This document shows positions 8,521 to 16,802 of a stretch of DNA of 64,000 nt, piece after piece. Location: positions 19,662 through 83,661 of the forward strand of contig JBATEX010000212.1 in NCBI GenBank assembly GCA_049664225.1, given 5' to 3'. The stretch is from JAUVRX01 sp049664225. Lineage in GTDB: Bacteria; Acidobacteriota; Thermoanaerobaculia; Multivoradales; JAHEKO01. The position numbers and the translations under genes are program-made. How positions within the stretch are numbered: position 1 is the stretch's first letter; each line of letters starts with the position of its first letter. The notes under the pieces are model-generated. The model made no database searches, had not been told where the DNA came from, and was given only the letters and a program-made list of their open reading frames with translations.

Positions 8521-8715
8521 CTACGGCACGGTGCTCGACCAGGCCGAGGTATCACCGGACTCGAAACCGTCGTAGAACCACCCGGGCACGAAGCGCTGTG
8601 CCTGGATGCTGAGGTTGCTCGTGTCGGTGCCCTCCACGCCGTAGCTCGATCGAGGCATATCGAGATAGCAGGAGCTGATTTCGCGGTCCGTTTCGAGAGG
8701 ACGTCTGAGGGTGCT
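8521..8715 (-). pseudogene. 3' remnant of a secreted protein ending DGFESGDTSAWSSTVP
   Basis: Reverse-strand reading from about 8715 to a TAG at 8521-8523 gives a coherent protein end: SSYGVEGTDTSNLSIQAQRF, then VPGWFYDGFESGDTSAWSS, ending TVP. No start codon or upstream domain is present. The DGFESGDTSxW tail is one I recognise as a recurrent C-terminal motif of secreted proteins in Acidobacteriota-like genomes. This is recollection, and its role (sorting tag or last strand of a repeat domain) is unknown. The fragment fills most of the 290-base gap between the peptidase and cigR-like genes. Confidence 0.55.
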
Positions 8716-8793
8716 CCGTGCACTCGAGACCGAATGATCGCAGTGAAGCGATTCACTTCGGCACTGATCTCAGGCAGCTACACTGAGTTCATC

Positions 8794-9243
8794 ATGCGCT
8801 ATGCCAAGCTGCAGCCCGTTGCGTCGGTTCTTCTCCTCCTCACGATCCCCGCCATGTTGGTGGCGCTGGACCCACCTCAGGACAAAGGCAAGCCCGACAA
8901 GGCGAAACACGAGAAGAACGGAGATCATGACGATACAGGAGGGTCGCTGGATGTGATTGCTGTGGCGTCTGCGGGCATCCGCCTGAGCTACGGCGATGCG
9001 CGCCAGTTCGCGGTCGAGAGCGACCTGACCGGATACAAGCCACTGCCGCCTGGAATCAGAAAGAACCTGGCGCGAGGAAAGCCGATGCCCCCCGGAATCG
9101 CCAAGACCCGGGTCCCGTCCTCGTTCTTGACGAGAATTCCTGCCCATGAGGGCTATGAGTGGCACATTGCAGGGACCGACCTTGCCCTCGTCTTTCAAGC
9201 AGACATGTCGATCGCAGGTGTCCTGAAGGACGTCTTCAAGTAG
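8794..9243 (+). CDS. CigR / RcnB-like small exported protein
   Basis: A 149-residue protein with a signal peptide (VASVLLLLTIPAMLVALD), then a Lys/Asp-rich linker (KGKPDKAKHEKNGDHDD). The C-terminal domain reads YKPLPPGIRKNLARGKPMPP followed by GIAKTRVPSSF, and ends with GYEWHIAGTDLALVFQAD and a hydrophobic VLKDVFK. The double PPGI..LARGK..PPGIAK pattern plus the terminal G(T/S)DL.L block matches the CigR / RcnB family, small periplasmic or inner-membrane proteins. CigR in Salmonella is an anti-virulence factor, and the general biochemical role is unclear. I chose ATG 8794 because it puts Met directly before the signal peptide; the longer open frame upstream overlaps the antisense remnant. 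Confidence 0.75.
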   Translation: MRYAKLQPVASVLLLLTIPAMLVALDPPQDKGKPDKAKHEKNGDHDDTGGSLDVIAVASAGIRLSYGDARQFAVESDLTGYKPLPPGIRKNLARGKPMPPGIAKTRVPSSFLTRIPAHEGYEWHIAGTDLALVFQADMSIAGVLKDVFK

Positions 9244-9340
9244 CCCTAGAGACAAGGGCCCCTTTCCGCAAGTACAGCACGGGAACCACGACCAGATTGA
9301 GGAAGGTCGAGGTCAACAAGTGCACCCATCCATAGGCGAG
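9236..9340 (-). pseudogene. C-terminal remnant of an RND efflux pump (CzcA/CusA-like)
   Basis: The reverse strand reads YGWVHLLTSTFLNLVVVPVL, then YLRKGALVSRAT and a TGA at 9236-9238. LLTSTFLNLVVVPVLYLR is the highly conserved final transmembrane segment of heavy-metal RND permeases (CzcA/CusA type). A TAG interrupts the frame just upstream and nothing else of the 1000-residue pump remains. The fragment overlaps the last codons of the cigR-like gene by 8 bases and is non-functional. Confidence 0.65.
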
Positions 9341-9442
9341 CTCCTCCTATCTGCTTCTGGCACCACTCAGCAACGGATGTGGGAGAATTTCTAGGGCGGA
9401 CGATGCTAAGAGGGAGCCCAGGTAACTCGAAAGGAGGCAGCG

Positions 9443-10078
9443 ATGAATCTCCGTCTCGCAACCTTCGCCGTCATCCTCGCTGTCTGTGTCACCTTCGTGC
9501 TCCGCACGGCAGCGACCTTCTCCACACAGCTGTTCACCTCCCCCGCTGTGGCCCAGGTGGGAGTCTGGACTCACCTTTTCGGCACGGCCACCATGGTGTG
9601 GTTTTTCCTCGCGTTCCTCTTGGACTTGACGGGTCCGGAGCGCCCGACACTTCGCCGCGCGGCCGCCACTGCGGCAGCCGGAGCGGCGATGGCGCTACTG
9701 GTTCCACTGCAGACCCTGCTGCGGATCTGGGACGTAGCACCCTTCTCGGCCTTCGTACGCTCGCCCTGGCTGGAGCCCATTGCGCCCTTGATTGCCACCG
9801 TAGCGATCCTGATCTTCTTTGCTGTCTACCGCCGTGAGCTGGTCAGGGCCGAAGACGCACAACTCCGCCGCGCCGCCGCGGCCGCGATGTGGGCTTACGG
9901 GCTGTTCACCGTGCTGAATCTGTGTGTGCTCGCGCTCTACACGAGCTCGGGTGAGCTGCGCTGGCTGACACAGATGGGTCCGGCTGTCGCCTGGATCACC
10001 TTGCCACTCGTAGCCGCTGGCTTCGCCGCCGTGCTCCACTTCTTCGTGACTCTGTTGCGGTACCTGATGCGGCGCTGA
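9443..10078 (+). CDS. Small integral membrane protein, unknown
   Basis: A 211-residue protein with about six hydrophobic helices (for example LATFAVILAVCVTFVL, ATMVWFFLAFLLDLTG, IAPLIATVAILIFFAVY, PLVAAGFAAVLHFFVTLL) and short positively charged loops (RRELVRAEDAQLRRAAAAA). A strong ribosome site, AAAGGAGG, lies 6-7 bases before ATG 9443, so it is a well-translated real gene. I do not recognise the family. There are no conserved charged residues inside helices that would point to a transporter. The acyl-CoA oxidase gene follows after 13 bases, so the two may be co-transcribed. Confidence 0.7.
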   Translation: MNLRLATFAVILAVCVTFVLRTAATFSTQLFTSPAVAQVGVWTHLFGTATMVWFFLAFLLDLTGPERPTLRRAAATAAAGAAMALLVPLQTLLRIWDVAPFSAFVRSPWLEPIAPLIATVAILIFFAVYRRELVRAEDAQLRRAAAAAMWAYGLFTVLNLCVLALYTSSGELRWLTQMGPAVAWITLPLVAAGFAAVLHFFVTLLRYLMRR

Positions 10079-10091
10079 AGTACCATTGAGC

Positions 10092-12419
10092 ATGCCGGAA
10101 TTCTTCGATTCTGCAGCGTCCGACGGTCGCGACTTGCGTGTACCTGACGCTCCCGAGCTACTGCCGTACCTTCCGATGCTCTATGTCGCCTGGGCGGACG
10201 GCGATCTGGAGCCCGTCGAGATTCGCGCCATCTGCACGCGGCTCGGGACGACCGAGGGGATGGATGAGGATTGTCAGCAGTTCCTGGAGGGTTGGCTGGA
10301 TCCTGAGAATCCTCCGTCGGCAACCGATCTGACGACGCTGCTGGCCGCAATCAGGACCGCCGCCGCGTCCATGCAAGCCGGTGAGCGTCGCTCACTGGTC
10401 GAGCTGGGGATCGAGCTCGCGGCAGCCGCCGGTCATCAGACTTCGGCTGCCGAAAGGCAGGCCCTGGAAGCCATCGAGTCGAGTCTCGGCCTCGGTGGTA
10501 GCGAGGCGGTTCGGCGACTCCTGAGTCCTAGGCGCACCGCACCCGAAGCCGTAGGCCCTCGATCGGCTTTCGACGTAGCTGCCATGACGCGGCTTCTGGA
10601 TGGTGATCAGAGGGCAATTCGCAACAAGGTGCGCGGCATCTTGAGTCGTCCCGAGTTCAGTTACCGCTACGGCTTGGACAGGGACAGCTACCGGGCGCAG
10701 GTGCTCGATTGGACCCAGGCTCTGGCTGTGGAGGGTATCGGCGCCTTGAGCTTTCCCGAGGACGTCGGTGGCGGAGGTGACCTCGACGCCTTCATCGCCG
10801 CCTTCGAGACCGTGGCCTTTCATGACCTGAGCCTCTTGGTGAAGCTGGGGGTGCAGTTCGGACTCTTCGGCGGCAGCATCCTGCAACTGGGTACCCAGCG
10901 GCACCACGAGCGGTATCTGCCCCTAGTGGGGACTCTGGAGCTACCCGGATGTTTCGCCATGACCGAGACCGGACACGGCTCGAATGTTCACGACCTGGAG
11001 ACCGTGGCTCGCTTCGAGTCGCAAACGGACGAGTTCGTCCTTCACACACCGAGTCCGGCGGCGCGCAAGGACTACATCGGTAACGCCGCTCTGCATGGGC
11101 GCCTGGCCACCGTTTTCGCCCAGCTCGAAATCGGTGCGGAGCACCACGGGGTCCACGCCTTCCTTGTGCCGATCCGTGAACAGGACGGGAGGGTGTGCGC
11201 CGGGGTCGGTGTCGAGGATTGTGGTGAGAAGCTCGGTCTCAATGGGATCGATAACGGTCGGCTCTGGTTCGACCAGGTCCGGATACCGCGTCAGAATCTG
11301 CTCGATCGCTTCGCTCAGGTGGCTGCCGACGGGAGCTACAGCAGTCCGATCTCGAGCCCGACCAAGCGCTTCTTCGTAATGCTTGGAACTCTCGTCGGTG
11401 GCCGGGTCAGCGTGGCACTTGCGGGCCTGAGCACTTCCAAATCGGCACTGGCGATAGCGGTCCGTTACGGTGCTCGGCGCCGGCAGTTCGGTCCGGAGGG
11501 TGCGGCGGAGACAGTGCTCCTGGACTACCGCACCCACCAGCGGCGCCTGATGCCCCGATTGGCGACGACCTACGCTCTCGACTTCGCTCTATCGCATCTG
11601 GCAGCCGAGTACGTCGGCTCTATGGCCGACAATCGCCGGGAGGTGGAGTCCCTGGCTGCCGGATTGAAGGCCTATTCCACCTGGCACGCGACGGACACCA
11701 TCCAGACCTGCCGTGAGACCTGCGGTGGGCAGGGGTATCTGGCCGTCAACCGCTTCGCCGCGCTCAAGTCCGACAGCGATGTCTTCACGACCTTCGAGGG
11801 CGACAACACTGTGCTGTTGCAGCTCCAGGCCAAGAGTCTGCTCACCGGCTATGCCAGGCAGTTCGGGGAGATGAACGTCTTCGGGCTGGCCAGGTACCTT
11901 GCCGGTCAAGCGGCCACCGCCGTCGCCGAGCTCAACCCCGTGGCGACCCGCAGAACCGACGAAGAGCACTTGCTGGACCGGGATTTCCAGCTGGCTGCTC
12001 TCGAGTGGAGGGAACAGCACTTACTGACGTCCCTGACGCGCCGGATGAAGAAGCGCCTAGACGCCGGCATGGATACCTTCGCCGCGCTGGTCGAGGTCCA
12101 GGACCATGTCGTCGCTTTAGCCAAGGCCCACACCGAAAGGGTGGTCCTGGAGCGATTTGCTGCGGGTGTCGACCGCTGCGACGGGCCCGCGTTGAACGTG
12201 ATGCTCAGCACCCTCTGCGATCTCTATGCACTTCACCGCATCGAGTCCGACAGGGGCTGGTTTCTGGAGCACGGATACCTCGAGAGCGCCAAGGCGAAGG
12301 CGATCCGAAAACTGGTCAGCAAGCTCTGTCTTGAGGTCCGACTTCAGGCAGTGCCGCTCGTTGACGCCTTCGGCATTCCAGACCCAATCCTGGCTGCCCC
12401 CATCGCCTTTTCGCCCTAG
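10092..12419 (+). CDS. TerB-domain / acyl-CoA oxidase fusion protein
   Basis: About 775 residues. Residues 1-150 form a helical TerB-like domain (LLPYLPMLYVAWADGDLEPV then EIRAICTRL, followed by a second half with ELGIELAAAAGH). From about 160 the protein is an acyl-CoA oxidase. It shows the FAD/substrate motif CFAMTETGHGSNVHDLET, the central GARRRQFG region (RQFGPEGAAETVLLDYRTHQ), CRETCGGQGYLAVNR, and the catalytic-base block TTFEGDNTVLLQLQAKSLL with its Glu. Acyl-CoA oxidases form trans-2-enoyl-CoA and pass electrons to oxygen. The N-terminal TerB module is unusual and may be a membrane- or stress-responsive attachment. ATG 10092 is preferred over TTG 10086. Confidence 0.85.
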   Translation: MPEFFDSAASDGRDLRVPDAPELLPYLPMLYVAWADGDLEPVEIRAICTRLGTTEGMDEDCQQFLEGWLDPENPPSATDLTTLLAAIRTAAASMQAGERRSLVELGIELAAAAGHQTSAAERQALEAIESSLGLGGSEAVRRLLSPRRTAPEAVGPRSAFDVAAMTRLLDGDQRAIRNKVRGILSRPEFSYRYGLDRDSYRAQVLDWTQALAVEGIGALSFPEDVGGGGDLDAFIAAFETVAFHDLSLLVKLGVQFGLFGGSILQLGTQRHHERYLPLVGTLELPGCFAMTETGHGSNVHDLETVARFESQTDEFVLHTPSPAARKDYIGNAALHGRLATVFAQLEIGAEHHGVHAFLVPIREQDGRVCAGVGVEDCGEKLGLNGIDNGRLWFDQVRIPRQNLLDRFAQVAADGSYSSPISSPTKRFFVMLGTLVGGRVSVALAGLSTSKSALAIAVRYGARRRQFGPEGAAETVLLDYRTHQRRLMPRLATTYALDFALSHLAAEYVGSMADNRREVESLAAGLKAYSTWHATDTIQTCRETCGGQGYLAVNRFAALKSDSDVFTTFEGDNTVLLQLQAKSLLTGYARQFGEMNVFGLARYLAGQAATAVAELNPVATRRTDEEHLLDRDFQLAALEWREQHLLTSLTRRMKKRLDAGMDTFAALVEVQDHVVALAKAHTERVVLERFAAGVDRCDGPALNVMLSTLCDLYALHRIESDRGWFLEHGYLESAKAKAIRKLVSKLCLEVRLQAVPLVDAFGIPDPILAAPIAFSP

Positions 12420-12438
12420 CAAGGCGAGGGTGCCCGAA

Positions 12439-14103
12439 ATGTGGGTCCTCTTCCATCCGCTCGCAGACGCTGCCCTGCTCCTCGGTGCGCTCGCTTTCTC
12501 CCTATGGGTCTGGAGGCTGGAACCCTCTCTGTGGCGAGCCCCGTTGTCCCTGCTTGATCGAACAGCGGCGAGTCCGACTCGCAGCTGCCTGATCGTCGCG
12601 GCGCTGGCCTTTGTCGGCAGTGCTGCCGTCACCCTTCTGTGGGAGTTCCCCCAACCTGGAGTTCACGACGAGTTCAGCTACCTGCTCGGCGCAGACACCT
12701 TCCTCGAAGGCAGACTGAGCAACCCCAGCCACCCCATGTGGCGGCACTTCGAAAGTATGCACATCCTTCAGCAACCGACCTATGCCTCGAGGTATCCGCC
12801 AGCGCAGGGTCTCATCATGGCGGTCGGAGAACTTCTCGGAGGTCATCCGATCGTCGGTGTCTGGTTGAGTGCTGCACTAGGATGTGGGGCGATCTGCTGG
12901 ATGCTGATGGCCTGGTTACCTCCCCGCTGGGCTCTTTTCGGAAGCCTCCTGGCGGTGCTTCGAATCGGTGTCGCTGGCTACTGGAGCCAGAGCTATTTCG
13001 GCGGTTGGGTAGCCGCGCTGGGTGGCGCGCTGCTCTTTGGAGGCCTGCGGAGAACCCTCGACCGACCTCGCATCGCATCTTCTCTGGCCATGGCCTCGGG
13101 GCTGGCGATCCTGGCGAACAGTCGTCCGTTCGAAGGCTTTGTGATCGCCGTTCCCTGCGCCATTCTCGTTATTGGATTCGTGGGTTTCCGGACTCTGAAC
13201 AGGCAGTGGGGCAGCGTACTTCGAATTGTGGTTCCTGTTTGCCTCGCGATGGTGGGTACCGCACTTTGGATGGGGTCCTACAACCGAGCCGTTACCGGAG
13301 ACCCGATGAAGATGCCCCACCGGCTGTACGCCGAAACCTACATGACGGTCCCCTACTTTCTGTTCCTCCCACCAAGACCCCAGCCGCGCTATCGTCATGC
13401 AGAGCTTGCAAAGTTTCACAAGCAGTTCGAGAAGGGGTCCTATCAGACGCAGCGCTCGTTGCGTGGGTGGCGCGAACAGAAGCTCGGCGCGTTTGCAAGT
13501 CTGTGGAAGCTGTACTTGGGCGTTGCACTGGGGCTGGCTCTTCTCTTTCTGCCACTCTCCAGGGGAGATCCCTGGGTGCTGTTTGCGATTTTGGTGTCGG
13601 CGCTGTTTCTGGGAGCGACCTCGGTTACAACGTGGTCGATGCCCCACTACTCAGCGCCCGTGGCTTCATTGGTGTTCTTCCTGGTCGCCCAGGGAGCTCG
13701 CTCGGCTTTTGAGTCGCGACGCTGGAATGGCGTCGGGCGCCATCTCCTTGCGGCCTTGCCTCTCTACTGCCTCGGCAGTCTGATCTACGGCCTGACGAAC
13801 CCGCAAGAGCTCTGGAGTTGGTCTGAGCCCTCCCACTTCGAGACTCGCCGGGCGCAGATCCTCGAGGACCTCGAGGCTGACGATGACTGGCACCTCATCA
13901 TCGTTCACTACGGAGTCCGCCATCGACTGCACGACGAGTGGGTTTACAACGAGGCTGACATCGACGGGGCGAAGGTCGTCTGGGCCCGAGCGCTGCGGCC
14001 TGCCAGAAACCGCGAGCTCCTGGAGTTCTTCAAGGACAGGCGTGCCTGGTTCTTCTATCCGGATGATCCAGAAGCTCGCCTGCAACCCCACCGCCGCGAT
14101 TGA
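12439..14103 (+). CDS. GT-C type polytopic membrane protein (glycosyltransferase-like)
   Basis: About 554 residues with some 10-11 hydrophobic helices. After helix 2, a loop reads PQPGVHDEFSYLLGADTF and SRYPPAQGLIMAVGEL. This acidic first periplasmic loop plus YPP is typical of the GT-C clan (PMT/ArnT-like enzymes using polyprenyl-phosphate sugars). The C-terminal 90 residues are soluble and include DDDWHLIIVHYGVRHRLHDE. Sugar donor and acceptor are unknown. Start ATG 12439 is supported by GCGAGGG 8 bases upstream; GTG 12430 is an alternative. It converges with another GT-C-like gene, with only 10 bases between their ends. Confidence 0.65.
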   Translation: MWVLFHPLADAALLLGALAFSLWVWRLEPSLWRAPLSLLDRTAASPTRSCLIVAALAFVGSAAVTLLWEFPQPGVHDEFSYLLGADTFLEGRLSNPSHPMWRHFESMHILQQPTYASRYPPAQGLIMAVGELLGGHPIVGVWLSAALGCGAICWMLMAWLPPRWALFGSLLAVLRIGVAGYWSQSYFGGWVAALGGALLFGGLRRTLDRPRIASSLAMASGLAILANSRPFEGFVIAVPCAILVIGFVGFRTLNRQWGSVLRIVVPVCLAMVGTALWMGSYNRAVTGDPMKMPHRLYAETYMTVPYFLFLPPRPQPRYRHAELAKFHKQFEKGSYQTQRSLRGWREQKLGAFASLWKLYLGVALGLALLFLPLSRGDPWVLFAILVSALFLGATSVTTWSMPHYSAPVASLVFFLVAQGARSAFESRRWNGVGRHLLAALPLYCLGSLIYGLTNPQELWSWSEPSHFETRRAQILEDLEADDDWHLIIVHYGVRHRLHDEWVYNEADIDGAKVVWARALRPARNRELLEFFKDRRAWFFYPDDPEARLQPHRRD

Positions 14104-14113
14104 GCTCCTGGTG

Positions 14114-16081
14114 TCACTGGGTTCTTTCTCTTCTGTAGATGGATAGTGCCACAAACTTCGAGGAATGGACCTTTTGGTACTCGCGGTCGAGAAAACGGAA
14201 CTCGCTTGGTGGTGGTGTCTTGGCAAATCGAATGGCAAAGAGCGGTGCGGAAGTGAGGTTGGAGGTCAAGGCGAGATCATTGCCGCCGACACCCTCGGGC
14301 GAGACGTTCTCGATTCGAGGCGGGGTCTCACACCGCGTGCGAAGCGCATGCCACAAGTAGTACTCGAGCATATCGCCGTTGTTGATCAACCCCAGCGTGG
14401 CGACGTTTCGCTTGCTGACTCGCTTGGCGATCGAGTTGACGACGGGCTCGTAGGACCCTTCCCACCAGTACTGCAGCTGTTTGCGTGGCGTTCGCCAGAT
14501 GTTGTCAGGGCCGATCAGGGGACGAGATTCCGAACGGACAAGATATGGCAGGGCAGCGACCAAGAGCAACCAGCCCGTGATCAACGCGATACGAGGGGAC
14601 AGAGCCCTCTCCAGTGTTGTTGCGGCCCAGGGGCATGCCAGGACGAACAGCGGCAGGTGAAGTCGCGAGATCGAGTGCTGATACTTGACCAACAGGACGA
14701 ACAGCACGGCGCCTGACACCAAGCAGAGGCCGTAGACAACCAGCCGCCGCTCGTCATGTCGTAGGATTCTCAGACCAAGCAAGACAGCGCAAATCAGGTA
14801 CAGCAGCAGATGGAATGCGTTGCCAGCCGTGCTTTCTGACATGGAAAGCGGAGGGATCCAGAGCGCCTGCCCGTTGTGACTATTGACCTGATCTCCGTCT
14901 TCGATACCCAACCCATCATGCAAGCGGTCCGAAAGTGCCATGAGAGGCCTGGCATGATCTTCGTTCCAGGTTCCGAGGTGGGCGAATCCATGGCGGGCCA
15001 GGTTGGAGATGAGATACCGGGGATGGAAAGACTCGTTACCGACCAGTTGGCGATGAGTCAGAGGTGCGATCGGGTGGCCGAAGACCTCGTGGTTACGGAC
15101 AATATGGGGGAGATTCAGGACCAGTGCCATGCTACCAACGGCGACAACTCGCCACCAGGCAGCAGGCGTCGTGAGGTTGTGGCGAAGCTCGACAGTCGCA
15201 TAGACAACCAGAAAGGGAGTGGCTAAGGGAATGGCCGTGGCTTTGCTGGCCACAGCCAGGCCCAGGGCGGCACCCATGGTGAGTCGATCCAGGGAGTCGA
15301 AATGACCCGCGCCGAGTCGCCGGACCACGAAGTAGACAAAGACGGCAAGCCAGCAGGTGACGACATAGTCCGTCAAAGCGGTCGAGCCCTGAAGGATGCC
15401 CATCGGGATGGATATGGCGAGGGCACTGGCAACAACTTGGGCGCGTCGCCCTGCCCCAAGGTCTCGTGCGATAGCAGAGACCGTGATCACCGAAGCCACC
15501 ATGGCCAGCCACTGGAGTAGGTTTGCCAGTCGGTCAGAGCCGGCCAGCAGGTAGTGCTGCAGCTGGGCAAATGCCGGCCAGGGGCCCATGAACAGTTGGC
15601 GATGATTGGCGGCGGGGAAATGCGCGATACTGTCGTATTGAACCCAATAGAAGATCCGCGGCAGGTGATAGGCAAGCGCGTCCCAGGACATGACGGGACA
15701 GACCGCTGCGATCAGGCCAACGATCAGCGAGGCAGTCGCGATAGCGATCAAGAGCAGGAAGGAAGCTCGATCACGAGGGAGAAGAGGTGTGGGCGACTTT
15801 TCAACCCTGTCATCCCTTCTGCGACGGTGAGTCCACAAGGCCACAGCGAGCAGCAACCCCGTGGTCCCCAGCCAGAACGAGAGAGTGGCAGTCGGATTCA
15901 GCCCGACAGTAAGGCTCTGGACTTCGGCGGCAATCCAGACCCACACCCCCCAGCCAACCAGGCTCAGGATGAAGGCGTCTCGCCATTCTCGGCCATGAGC
16001 TCGAGCAATCGTGAAAAGGAGTAGCCACCCTGCCAGCGGAAGGAGGGCGGGTACTAACCTGACCGGCACTTCGAGCCACAT
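14114..16081 (-). CDS. GT39-like membrane glycosyltransferase
   Basis: A 655-residue polytopic protein with about 12-13 transmembrane helices. The first large loop holds PVMSWDALAYHLPRIFYWVQ, the D-A-x-x-Y-H-x-P signature seen in dolichyl/undecaprenyl-phosphate-mannose type (GT-39/GT-83) transferases, followed by FPAANHRQLFMGPWPAFAQL. Near residue 580 a soluble C-terminal segment begins (ISKRNVATLGLINNGDMLEY-like, with periplasmic character). It probably transfers a lipid-linked sugar onto an envelope acceptor, with unknown specificity. The start at 16081 has no strong ribosome site. Transcribed alone, away from the DinB gene. Confidence 0.7.
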   Translation of the reverse strand: MWLEVPVRLVPALLPLAGWLLLFTIARAHGREWRDAFILSLVGWGVWVWIAAEVQSLTVGLNPTATLSFWLGTTGLLLAVALWTHRRRRDDRVEKSPTPLLPRDRASFLLLIAIATASLIVGLIAAVCPVMSWDALAYHLPRIFYWVQYDSIAHFPAANHRQLFMGPWPAFAQLQHYLLAGSDRLANLLQWLAMVASVITVSAIARDLGAGRRAQVVASALAISIPMGILQGSTALTDYVVTCWLAVFVYFVVRRLGAGHFDSLDRLTMGAALGLAVASKATAIPLATPFLVVYATVELRHNLTTPAAWWRVVAVGSMALVLNLPHIVRNHEVFGHPIAPLTHRQLVGNESFHPRYLISNLARHGFAHLGTWNEDHARPLMALSDRLHDGLGIEDGDQVNSHNGQALWIPPLSMSESTAGNAFHLLLYLICAVLLGLRILRHDERRLVVYGLCLVSGAVLFVLLVKYQHSISRLHLPLFVLACPWAATTLERALSPRIALITGWLLLVAALPYLVRSESRPLIGPDNIWRTPRKQLQYWWEGSYEPVVNSIAKRVSKRNVATLGLINNGDMLEYYLWHALRTRCETPPRIENVSPEGVGGNDLALTSNLTSAPLFAIRFAKTPPPSEFRFLDREYQKVHSSKFVALSIYRRERTQ

Positions 16082-16288
16082 GAATGCTTGACCCCTCGAG
16101 GGTCCGGCCCATCGTGCGGTGCAGCCCGTCGGTAGCCCCGACCCTCACCTACGACGGTGATACAAGTGAAGCATACACGCGACTTTGCTGTGCTGGAAAG
16201 CGACTTCCCGTTTCCGGAGGACTTCGAGTTGTTGGCAGCAATACGCGGAGAGGTGGCTGTCCCACTTCCCTCGCGGTAACCTTGCTTC

Positions 16289-16783
16289 ATGAGTGAAGAC
16301 GAGCTACGCGGGACCCTTTCCAAGCTGCTCCGGCAGAGCCAGAGTCACACTGGCCTGACCCGAGCGGTGGACAACTTTCCCGCCGGGCTCGCAGGGCGCC
16401 AGGTGGAGGGCTTCCGGCACACCGCTTGGGAGCTCGTCGAGCATCTACGGCTCGCCGCAGAGGATCTCGTCTCCTATTGCCGCGACGCCGACTACGAGAA
16501 GCTCGGATGGCCGGACGGCTACTGGCCGGAGACGACAGAGCCACCCACCGAGGAGGCTTGGCACGAGAGTGTCAGTCAACTGCTCGGGGCCACCGAGGCC
16601 ATGGCGGCGATCGTGGAGGATCATGAGCACGACCTCTACACCATGGTGCCCTCGGCAGAGAAGAGCCACCACCACACGCTGCGGGCAGCGCTGATTCTTC
16701 TCGATCACAACGGCTATCACACCGGACAGCTCGTGGATCTTCGCCTGGCTCTCGGCGTTTGGCCGCCAGCTCGAGGTGCTTGA
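16289..16783 (+). CDS. DinB-family four-helix metal-binding protein
   Basis: A 164-residue four-helix bundle protein of the DinB/DUF664 superfamily. The expected metal His positions are visible: WELVEHLRLAAEDL in helix 2 and HHHTLRAALILLDHNGYHTG in the last core helices (HxxxH). Superfamily members include mycothiol- or bacillithiol-dependent S-transferases and many of unknown role, so a thiol transferase is a reasonable guess only. The next gene starts 19 bases after its stop (or overlaps it if a GTG at 16776 is used), suggesting co-transcription. Confidence 0.8.
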   Translation: MSEDELRGTLSKLLRQSQSHTGLTRAVDNFPAGLAGRQVEGFRHTAWELVEHLRLAAEDLVSYCRDADYEKLGWPDGYWPETTEPPTEEAWHESVSQLLGATEAMAAIVEDHEHDLYTMVPSAEKSHHHTLRAALILLDHNGYHTGQLVDLRLALGVWPPARGA

Positions 16784-16802
16784 AGCAATCGTCGCGTCAG
16801 CC

